Position numbers and translations under genes: made by a program. Of a DNA stretch of 50,351 nt, positions 23,900 to 34,149 are shown one piece after another (position 1 is the stretch's first letter; every line of letters starts with the position of its first letter). The notes beneath the pieces are model-generated. The model ran no database searches and was not told the origin of the DNA. It saw only the letters and a list, made by a program, of their open reading frames with translations. Source of the stretch: Schoenoplectus triqueter (lineage: Eukaryota; Streptophyta; Magnoliopsida; Poales; Cyperaceae); the NCBI GenBank assembly GCA_964058805.1, contig CAXKVV010000462.1, positions 1-50,351 of the forward strand, read 5' to 3'.

Positions 23900-26800
23900 T
23901 TTTGCGCGCCCGGACTCGTTTTCGGCGGTGCCGAGGGCGTCGGGTCCCGTTTTCAAGTTCTACGCGCGCGGACTCGTTTACGGCGGTGCCGAGGGCGTCA
24001 GGTTCCGTTTTCTTATTTTGCTCGCCCGGACTCGTTTTGGGCGTTGCCGAGGTCGTCGGGTCCCGTTTTCATGTTTTGCGCGCCCGGACTCGTTTTCGGC
24101 GGTGCCGAGGTCGTCGGGTCCCGTTTTCATGTTTTGCGCGCCCGGACTCGTTTTCGGCGGTGCCGACGTCGTCGGGTCCCGTTTTCTTGTATTGCGCGCC
24201 CGGACTCGTTTTCGGTGGTACCGAGGGCGTCCTGTCCCGTTTTCGAGTTTTGCGTGCCCGAACACGTTTTGGGCGTTGGCGAGGTCGTCGGGTGCCGTTT
24301 TCATGTTTCGCGCGCCCGGACTCGTTTTCGGCGGTGTCGACGTCGTCGGGTCCCGTTTTCATGTTTTGCGCGCCCGGACTCGTTTTCGGCAGTACCGAGG
24401 GCGTCCTGTCCCGTTTTCAAATTTTGCGCTGCAAGACTCGTTTTGGGCAGTACCGAGGGCGTCCTGTCCCGTTTTCAAGTTTTGCGCGCCCGGACACGTT
24501 TTCGGCGGTACCGAGGGCGTCGGGTCCCGTTTTCATGTTTTGCGCGTCCGGACTCGTTTTCGACGGTACCGATGGTGTCCGGTCCTGTTTTCGAGTTTTG
24601 CGAGCTCGGACACGTTTTGGGCGTTGCCGAGGTCGTCGGGTCCCGTTTTCATGTTTTGCGCCCGGACTCGTTTTTGGCGGTGCCGAGGTCGTCGGGTCCC
24701 GTTTTCATGTTTTGCGCGCCCGGACTCGTTTTCGGCGGTATCGAGGGCGTTCTTTACCGTATTCATGTTTTTCGCTCCCGGACACGTTTTCGGCGGTGCC
24801 GAGGTCGTCGGGTCCCGTTTTCATGTTTTGCGCGCCCGGACACGTTTTCGGCAGTACCGAGGGTGTTCTTTCCTGTTTTCATGTTTTTCGCGCCCGGACA
24901 CGTTTTCGGCGGTGCCGAGGTCGTCGGGTTTCGTTTTCATGTTTTGCGCGCCCGGACTCGTTTTCGGCAGTACCGAGGGCGTCGGGTCCCATTTTCATGT
25001 GTTGCGCACCCGGACTCGTTTTCGGCGGTACCGAGGTCGTCTTGTCCCGTTTTCAAGTTTTGCGCGCCCGAACACGTTTGGGGCGGTGCCGAGGTCGTCG
25101 GGTCCCGTTTTCATGTTTTGCGCGCCCGGACTCGTTTTGGGCGGTACCGAGGGCGTCCTTTACCGTTTTCAAGTTTTGCGCGCCCGGACACGTTTTCGGC
25201 GGTGCCGAGGTCGTCGGGTCCCGTTTTCAAGTTTTGCGCGCCCGGACTCGTTTTCGGCGGTACCGAGGGCGTCGGGTTCCTTTTACATGTTTTGTGCGCC
25301 CGGACTCGTTTTCGACGGTATCGTGGGCGTCGGGTCACGTTTTCGGCGGTGCTGAGGGCGTCCTGTCCTGTTTTCAAGGTTTGCGCGCATGGACACGTTT
25401 TCGGCGGTGCCGAGGCCGTCTGGTCCCGTTTTCATGTTTTGCGCGCCCAGTCTCGATTTTGGCGGTACCGAGGTCGTCGGGTCCCGTTTTCAAGTTTTGC
25501 GCGCCCGGACTCGTTTTCAGCGGTGCCGACGTCGTCGGGTCCCGTTTTCTCGTTTTTCGCGCCCGGACTCTTTTTCGGCTGTACCGAGGGCGTCCTTTCC
25601 CGTTTTCAAGTTTTTCGCGCCTGGACACGTTTTGTGCGTTGCCAAGGTCGTCGGGTGCCGTTTTCATGTTTTGCGCGCCGGACTCATTTTCGGCGGTGCC
25701 GACGTCGTCGGGTCCCGTATTCTTGTTTTGCGCGCCTGGACTCGTTTTCGGCGGTACCGATGGCATCCTGTCCCGTTTTCGAGTTTTGCGCGCCCGGACT
25801 CGTTTTGGGCGGTGCCGAGGGCGTCCTGTCCCGTTTTCAAGGTTTGCTCGCCCGGACACGTTTTCGGCGGTGCCGAGGTCGTCGGGTCCCGTTTTCATGT
25901 TTTGCGCGCCCGGACTCGTTTCGGGAAACCGAGGGCGTCCTTTCCCGTTTTCAAGTTTTGCGCGCCCGACTCGTTTACGGAGGTGCCGAGGTCGTCGGGT
26001 CCCTTTTTCATGTTTTGCGCGCCCGGACTCGTTTTCGGCGGTACCGAGGGCGTCCTTTCCCGTTTTCAAGTTTTTCGCGCCCGGACACGTTTTGGGCGTT
26101 GCCGAGGTCGTCGGGTGCCGTTTTCATGTTTTGCGCGCCCGGACTCGTTTTCGGCGGTGCCGACGTCGTCGGGTCCCGTTTTCTTGTTTTGCGTTCTCGG
26201 ACTCGTTTTCGACGGTACCGAGGGCGTCTTTTCCCGTTTTCAAGTTTTGCGCGCCCGGACACTTTTTTGGCGGTGCCGAGGCCGACGGGTCCCGTTTTAA
26301 TGTATTGCGCGCCCGGACTCATTTTCGGCATTACCGAGGCCGTCGGGTCCTGTTTTCAAGTTGTGCGCGCCTGGTCTCGTTTTCCGCGGTACCGAGGGCA
26401 TCGGGTCCCTTTTACATGTTTTGCGCGCCCGGACTCGTTTTGGGCGGTACCGTGGGCATGTGGTCCCGTTTTCATGTTTTGCGCGCCCGGACATGTTTTC
26501 GTCGGTGCCGAGGGCGTCCTGTCCCGTTTTCAAGGTTTGCGCGCCCGGACACGTTTTCGGCGGTGCCGAGGTCGTCGGCTCCCGTTTTCAAGTTTTGCGC
26601 GCCCGGATTCGTTTTCGGCGGTATCGAGGGCGTCGGGTACCGTTTTCAAGTTTTGCGCTCCCGGACTCGTTTACCGTGGTGCCGAGGGCGACGGGTCCCG
26701 TTTTCATGTTTTGCTCGCCCGGACTCGTTTTCGGCGATACCGAGGGCGTCTTGTCCCGTTTTCGAGTTTTGCGCGCCCGGACACGTTTTGGGCGTTGCCA

Positions 26801-29800
26801 AGGTCGTCGGGTCCCGTTTTAATGTTTTGCGCGCCCGGACTCGTTTTCGGCGGTGCCGACGTCGTCGGGTCCCGTTTTCTTATTTTGCGCTCCTGGACTC
26901 GTTTTCGGCGGTACCGAGTTCGTCAGGTCCCGTTTTCAAGTTTTGCCCGCCCGGACTCGTTTTCGGCTGTGCCGAGGTCGTCGGGTCCCGTTTTTATGTT
27001 TTGCGCGCCCGGACTCGTTTTGGACGGTACCGAGGGCGTCCTGTCCCGTTTTCAAGTTTTGCGCTCCCGGACTCGTTTTGGGCCGTACCGAGGGCGTCCT
27101 GTCCGGTTTTCAAGTTTTGCGCGCCCGGACACGTTTTGGGCGGTGCCGAGGTCGTCGGGTCCCGTTTTCATGTTTTGCGCCCCCGGACTCGTTTTCGGCG
27201 GTACCGAGGGCGTCGGGTCCCGTTTTCATGTTTTGCGCGCCCGGACTCGTTTTCGGCGGAACCGATGGCGTAATGTCCCGTTTTCGAGTTTTGCGCGCCC
27301 GGACACGTTTTGGGCGGTGCCGAGGTCGTCGGGTCCCGTTTTCATGTTTTGCGCGCCCGGACTCGTTTTCGGCGGTACCGAGGGCGTCGGGTCCCGTTTT
27401 CAAGTTCTACGCGCGCGGACTCGTTTACGGCGGTGCCGAGGGCGTCTGGTTCCGTTTTCTTATTTTGCTCGCCCGGACTCGTTTTGGGCGTTGCCGAGGT
27501 CGTCGGGTCCCGTTTTCATGTTTTGCGCGCCCGGACTCGTTTTCGGCGGTGCCGAGGTCGTCGGGTCCCGTTTTCATGTATTGCGCGCCCGGACTCGTTT
27601 TCGGTGGTACCGAGGGCGTCCTGTCCCGTTTTCGAGTTTTGCGTGCCCGAACACGTTTTGGGCGTTGGCGAGGTCGTCGGGTGCCGTTTTCATGTTTCGC
27701 GCGCCCGGACTCGTTTTCGGCGGTGTCGACGTCGTCGGGTCCCGTTTTCATGTTTTGCGCGCCCGGACTCGTTTTCGGCAGTACCGAGGGCGTCCTGTCC
27801 CGTTTTCAAATTTTGCGCTGCAAGACTCGTTTTGGGCAGTACCGAGGGCGTCCTGTCCCGTTTTCAAGTTTTGCGCGCCCGGACACGTTTTGGACGGTAA
27901 CGAGGTCGTCGGGTCCCGTTTTGATGTTTTACGCGGCCGGACTCGTTTTCGGCGGTACCGAGGGCGTCGGGTCCCGTTTTCATGTTTTGCGCGTCCGGAC
28001 TCGTTTTCGACGGTACCGATGGTGTCCGGTCCTGTTTTCGAGTTTTGCGAGCTCGGACACGTTTTGGGCGTTGCCGAGGTCGTCGGGTCCCGTTTTCATG
28101 TTTTGCGCCCGGACTCGTTTTTGGCGGTGCCGAGGTCGTCGGGTCCCGTTTTCATGTTTTGCGCGCCCGGACTCGTTTTCGGCGGTATCGAGGGCGTTCT
28201 TTACCGTATTCATGTTTTTCGCTCCCGGACACGTTTTCGGCGGTGCCGAGGTCGTCGGGTCCCGTTTTCATGTTTTGCGCGCCCGGACACGTTTTCGGCA
28301 GTACCGAGGGTGTTCTTTCCTGTTTTCATGTTTTTCGCGCCCGGACACGTTTTCGGCGGTGCCGAGGTCGTCGGGTCCCGTTTTCATGTTTTGCGCGCCC
28401 GGACTCGTTTTCGGCAGTACCGAGGGCGTCGGGTCCCTTTTTCATGTGTTGCGCACCCGGACTCGTTTTCGGCGGTACCGAGGTCGTCTTGTCCCGTTTT
28501 CAAGTTTTGCGCGCCCGAACACGTTTGGGGCGGTGCCGAGGTCGTCGGGTCCCGTTTTCATGTTTTGCGCGCCCGGACTCGTTTTGGGCGGTACCGAGGG
28601 CGTCCTTTACCGTTTTCAAGTTTTGCGCGCCCGGACACGTTTTCGGCGGTGCCGAGGTCGTCGGGTCCCGTTTTCAAGTTTTGCGCGCCCGGACTCGTTT
28701 TCGGCGGTACCGAGGGCGTCGGGTTCCTTTTACATGATTTGTGCGCCCGGACTCGTTTTCGACGGTATCGTGGGCGTCGGGTCACGTTTTCGGCGGTGCT
28801 GAGGGCGTCCTGTCCTGTTTTCAAGGTTTGCGCGCATGGACACGTTTTCGGCGGTGCCGAGGCCGTCTGGTCCCGTTTTCATGTTTTGCGCGCCCAGTCT
28901 CGATTTTGGCGGTACCGAGGTCGTCGGGTCCCGTTTTCTTGTTTTGCGCGCCCGGACTCGTTTTCGGCGGAGCCGACGTCGTCGGGTCCCGTTTTCTCGT
29001 TTTTCGCGCCCGGACTCTTTTTCGGCTGTACCGAGGGCGTCCTTTCCCGTTTTCAAGTTTTTCGCGCCTGGACACGTTTTGTGCGTTGCCGAGGTCGTCG
29101 GGTGCCGTTTTCATGTTTTGCGCGCCGGACTCATTTTCGGCGGTGCCGACGTCGTCGGGTCCCGTATTCTTGTTTTGCGCGCCTGGACTCGTTTTCGGCG
29201 GTACCGATGGCATCCTGTCCCGTTTTCGAGTTTTGCGCGCCCGGACTCGTTTTGGGCGGTGCCGAGGGCGTCATTTCCCGTTTTCAAGTTTTGCGCGCCC
29301 AGACTCGTTTTCGGCGGTGCCGAGGGAGTCCTGTCCCGTTTTCAAGGTTTGCTCGCCCGGACACGTTTTCGGCGGTGCCGAGGTCGTCGGGTCCCGTTTT
29401 CATGTTTTGCGCGCCCGGACTCGTTTCGGGAAACCGAGGGCGTCCTTTCCCGTTTTCAAGTTTTGCGCGCCCGACTCGTTTACGGAGGTGCCGAGGTCGT
29501 CGGGTCCCTTTTTCATGTTTTGCGCGCCCGGACTCGTTTTCGGCGGTACCGAGGGCGTCCTTTCCCGTTTTCAAGTTTTTCGCGCCCGGACACGTTTTGG
29601 GCGTTGCCGAGGTCGTCGGGTGCCGTTTTCATGTTTTGCGCGCCCGGACTCGTTTTCGGCGGTGCCGACGTCGTCGGGTCCCGTTTTCTTGTTTTGCGTG
29701 CTCGGACTCGTTTTCGGCGGTACCGAGGGCGTCTTTTCCCGTTTTCAAGTTTTGCGCGCCCGGACACTTTTTTGGCGGTGCCGAGGCCGACGGGTCCCGT

Positions 29801-30820
29801 TTTAATGTATTGCGCGCCCGGACTCATTTTCGGCATTACCGAGGCCGTCGGGTCCTGTTTTCAAGTTGTTCGCGCCTGGTCTCGTTTTCCGCGGTACCGA
29901 GGGCGTCGGGTCCCTTTTACATGTTTTGCGCGCTCGGACTCGTTTTGGGCGGTACCGTGGGCATGTGGTCCCGTTTTCATGTTTTGCGCGCCCGGACATG
30001 TTTTCGTCGGTGCCGAGGGCGTCCTGTCCCGTTTTCAAGGTTTGCGCGCCCGGACACGTTTTCGGCGGTGCCGAGGTCGTCGGCTCCCGTTTTCAAGTTT
30101 TGCGCGCCCGGATTCGTTTTCGGCGGTATCGAGGGCGTCGGGTACCGTTTTCAAGTTTTGCGCTCCCGGACTCGTTTACCGTGGTGCCGAGGGCGACGGG
30201 TCCCGTTTTCATGTTTTGCTCGCCCGGACTCGTTTTCGGCGATACCGAGGGCGTCTTGTCCCGTTTTCGAGTTTTGCGCGCCCGGACACGTTTGGGGCGT
30301 TGCCAAGGTCGTCGGGTCCCGTTTTAATGTTTTGCGCGCCCGGACTCGTTTTCGGCGGTGCCGACGTCGTCGGGTCCCGTTTTCTTATTTTGCGCTCCTG
30401 GACTCGTTTTCGGCGGTACCGAGTTCGTCAGGTCCCGTTTTCAAGTTTTGCGCGCCCGGACTCGTTTTCGGCTGTGCCGAGGTCGTCGGGTCCCGTTTTC
30501 ATGTTTTGCGCGCCCGGACTCGTTTTGGACGGTACCGAGGGCGTCCTGTCCCGTTTTCAAGTTTTGCGCTCCCGGACTCGTTTTGGGCCGTTCCGAGGGC
30601 GTCCTGTCCGGTTTTCAAGTTTTGCGCGCCCGGACACGTTTTGGGCGGTGCCGAGGTCGTCGGGTCCCGTTTTCATGTTTTGCGCCCCCGGACTCGTTTT
30701 CGGCGGTACCGAGGGCGTCGGGTCCCGTTTTCATGTTTTGCGCGCCCGGACTCGTTTTCGGCGGAACCGATGGCGTCCTGTCCCGTTTTCGATTTTTGCG
30801 CGCCCGGACACATTTTGGGC
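23900..30820 (+). repeat. 3,447-bp HOR, two adjacent copies
   Basis: Copy 1 runs from about 23900 to 27350 and copy 2 from about 27350 to 30820. CAAGTTCTACG is at 23954 and 27401. TTTCGGGAAACCGAGG recurs in both (about 25920 and 29425). The offset changes in whole monomers. One unit near 24120-24180 is missing from copy 2, copy 2 gains one unit near 27890-27950 and another near 29265-29320, and the offset finally becomes 3,505. Monomer-sized gain and loss after duplication is the simplest reading. Confidence 0.75.
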
Positions 30821-31350
30821 GTTGCCAAGGTCGTCGGGTCCCGTTTTAATGTTTTGCGCGCCCGGACTCGTTTTCGGCGGTGCCGACGTCGTCGGGTCCC
30901 GTTTTCTTATTTTGCGCTCCTGGACTCGTTTTCGGCGGTACCGAGGTCGTCAGGTCCCGTTTTCAAGTTTTGCGCGCTCGGACTCGTTTTCGGCTGTGTC
31001 GAGGTCGTCGGGTCCCGTTTTCATGTTTTGCGCGCCCGGACTCGTTTTGGACGATACCGAGGGCGTCCTGTCCCGTTTTCAAGTTTTGCGCTCCCGGACT
31101 CGTTTTGGGCCGTACCGAGGGCGTCCTGTCCGGTTTTCAAGTTTTGCGCGCCCGGACACGTTTTGGGCGGTGCCGAGGTCGTCGGGTCCCGTTTTCATGT
31201 TTTGCGCGCCCGGACTCGTTTTCGGCGGTACCGAGGGCGTCGGGTCCCGTTTTCATGTTTTGCGCGCCCGGACTCGTTTTCGGCGGAACCGATGGCGTCC
31301 TGTCCCGTTTTCGAGTTTTGTGCGCCCGGAAACATTTTGGGCGTTGCCGA
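30255..31350 (+). repeat. 522-bp (9-mer) tandem duplication
   Basis: Nine consecutive monomers recur at an exact offset of 522 (9 x 58), seen at TGCCAAGG (30301 and 30823) and TGTCCGG (30605 and 31127). The same nine-monomer type is present singly near 26850 and 34230, and again as a tandem pair at 35510-36555. Confidence 0.75.
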
Positions 31351-33858
31351 GGTCGTCGGGACCCGTTTTCATGTTTTGCGCGCCCGAACTCGTTTTTGGC
31401 GGTGCCGAGGGCGTCATTTCCCGTTTTTAAGTTTTGCGCGCCCGGACTCGTTTACGGCGGTAACGAGGGCGTCCTTTCCCGTTATCATATTTTGCGCCCC
31501 CATACTAGTTTTCGACGGTGCCGAGGTTGTCCGGTCCCGTTTTCATGTTTTGCGCGCCCGGATTCGTTTCGGCGTTACCGAGGGCGTCCTTTCCCGTTTT
31601 CAAGTTTTGCGCGCCCGGACTCGTTTACGGCGGTGCCGAGGTCATCGGGTACCGTTTTCATGTTTTGCGCGCCCGGACTTGTTTTCGGCGGTACCGAGGG
31701 CGTCCTCTCCCGTTTTCTAGTTTTGCGCGCCCGGACACGTTTTCGGCGGTGCCGAGGCCGTCGGGTCCTGTTTTCATGTTTTGCGCGCCCGGACTCATTT
31801 TCGGCGGTACCGAGGCCGTCGGGTCCTGTTTTCAAGTTTTGCGCGCCAGGTCTCGTTTTCCGCGGTACCGAGGGCGTCGGGTCCCTTTTACTTGTTTTGC
31901 GCGCCCGGACTCGTTTTCGGTGGTACCATGGGCGTGTGGTCCCGTTTTCATGTTTTGCGCGCCCGGACACGTTTTCGTCGGTGCCGAGGGCGTCCTTTCC
32001 CGTTTTCAAGGTTTGCGCGCCCGGACACTTTTTTGGCGGTGCCGAGGTCGTCGGGTCCCGTTTTCAAGTTTTGCGCGCCCGTATTCGTTTTCGGCGGTAC
32101 CGAGGGCGTCTTGTCCCGTTTTTGAGTTTTGCGCGCCCGGACACGTTATGGGCGTTGCCAAGGTCGTCGGGTCCCGTTTTCATGTTTTGCGCGCCCGGAC
32201 TCGTTTTCGGCAGTGCCTAGGTCGTCGGGTCTCGTTTTCATGTTTTGCGCCCCCGGACTCGTTTTCGGCGGTACCGAGGGTCTCCTTTCCCGTTTTCAAC
32301 TTTTGCGCGCCCGGACTCGTTTACGGCGGTGCCGAGGGCGTCAGGTCCCGTTTTCTTGTTTTGCGCGCCCGGACTCGTTTTAGGCGGTACCGAGGGCGTC
32401 CTGTCCCGTTTTTGAGTTTTGCGCGCCGGGACACGTTTTGGGCGTTGCCGAGGTCATCGGGTGCCGGTTTCATTTTTTCCGCGCCCGGACTCGTTTTCGG
32501 CGGTGCCGACGTCGTCGGGTCCCGTTTTCTTATTTTGCGCGCCCGAACTTGTTCTCGGCGGTACCGAGGGCGTCATATCCCGTTTCCAAGTTTTTCGCGC
32601 CCGGACACGTTTTGGGCGTTGCCGAGGTCGTCGGGTGCCGTTTTCATGTTTTGCGCGCCCGGACTCGTTTTCGGCGGTGCTGAGGGCGTCGGGTCCCGTT
32701 TTCAAGTTCTGTGCGCGTGGACTCGTTTACAGCGGTGCCGAGGTCGTCGGGTCCCGTTTTCATGTTTTGCGCGCCCGGACTCGTTTCGGGAAACCGAGGG
32801 CGTCCTTTCCCGTTTTCAAGTTTTGCGCGCCCGACTCGTTTACAGAGGTGCCGAGGTCGTCGGGTCCCTTTTTCATGTTTTGCGCGCCCGAACTCGTTTT
32901 CGGCTGTGCCGAGGTCGTCGGGTCCCGTTTTCATGTTTTGCGCGCCCGGACTCGTTTTGGACGATACCGAGGGCGTCCTGTCCCGTTTTCAAGTTTTGCG
33001 CTCCCGGACTCGTTTTGGGCCGTACCGAGGGCGTCCTGTCCGGTTTTCAAGTTTTGCGCGCCCGGACACGTTTTGGGCGGTGTCGAGGTCGTCGGGTCCC
33101 GTTTTCATGTTTTGCGCGCCCGGACTCGTTTTCGGCGGTACCGAGGGCGTCGGGTCCCGTTTTCATGTTTTGCGCGCCCGGACTCGTTTTCGGCGGAACC
33201 GATGGCGTCCTGTCCCGTTTTCGAGTTTTGTGCGCCCGGACACGTTTTGGGCGTTGCCGAGGTCGTCGGGACCCGTTTTCATGTTTTGCGCGCCCGAACT
33301 CGTTTTTGGCGGTGCCGAGGGCCTCATTTCCCGTTTTTAAGTTTTGCGCGCCCGGACTCGTTTACGGCGGTAACGAGGGCGTCCTTTCCCGTTATCATAT
33401 TTTGCGCCCCCATACTAGTTTTCGACGGTGCCGAGGTTGTCGGGTCCCGTTTTCATGTTTTGCGCCCGGATTCGTTTCGGCGTTACCGAGGGCGTCCTTT
33501 CCCGTTTTCAAGTTTTGCGCACCCGGACTCGTTTACGGCGGTGCCGAGGTCATCGGGTCCCGTTTTCATGTTTTGCGCGCCCGGACTCGTTTTCGGCGGT
33601 ACCGAGGGCGTCCTCTCCCGTTTTCTAGTTTTGCGCGCCCGGACACGTTTTCGGCGGTGCCGAGGCCGTCGGGTCCTGTTTTCATGTTTTGCGCGCCCGG
33701 ACTCATTTTCGGCGGTACCGAGGCCGTCGGGTCCTGTTTTCAAGTTTTGCGCGCCTAGTCTCGTTTTCCGCGGTACCGAGGGCGTCGGGTCCCTTTTACT
33801 TGTTTTGCGCGCCCGGACTCGTTTTCGGCGGTACCATGGGCGTGTGGTCCCGTTTTCT
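30980..33858 (+). repeat. About 970-bp block copied at +1,910
   Basis: 30980-31950 matches 32890-33858. Landmarks are TGTCCGG at 31127 and 33037 and GTTATCATAT at 31481 and 33391. A GC dinucleotide is missing near 33468, which shortens the later offset to 1,908. The 940 bases between the two blocks are a different set of monomers. Confidence 0.65.
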
Positions 33859-34149
33859 TGTTTTGCGTGCCCGGACTCGTTTTCGGCGGTACCGAGGGCG
33901 TCCTTTCCCGTTTTCAAGTTTTGCGCGCCCGGACACTTTTTCGGCGGTGCCGAGGTCGTCGGCTCCCGTTTTCAAGTTTTGCGCGCCCGGATTCGTTTTC
34001 GGCGGTATCGAGGGCGTCGGGTACCGTTTTCGAGTTTTGCGCGCCCGGACTCGTTTACGGTGGTGCCGAGGGCGTCGGGTCCCGTTTTCATGTTTTGCTC
34101 GCCCGGACTCGTTTTCGGCGATACCGAGGGCGTCTTGTTCCCTTTTCGA

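Noticed and set aside
25915..25935. TTTCGGGAAACCGAGG as a possible protein-binding palindrome
   Set aside because: It is a monomer whose GGCGGTA segment is shortened. It recurs near 29425, 32790 and 37830 only as part of copied blocks, so there is no independent sign of function.
25374..26069. Minus-strand open reading frames with Lys/Arg-rich repeats resembling basic nuclear proteins
   Set aside because: They are the reverse reading of the same monomer and normally end at the TGA within AAACATGAAAA. The longer ones exist only where a variant (ATG to AAG, TTG or similar) removes that stop in one or more monomers.
22673..31720. Long + strand open reading frames, here and throughout the window, as genes for giant repeat proteins
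   Set aside because: All three + frames are open at once because the monomer lacks stops and its length rotates the frame. One-base indels switch frames freely, the frames begin and end at chance variants, and no promoter, signal sequence or non-repeat domain is present.
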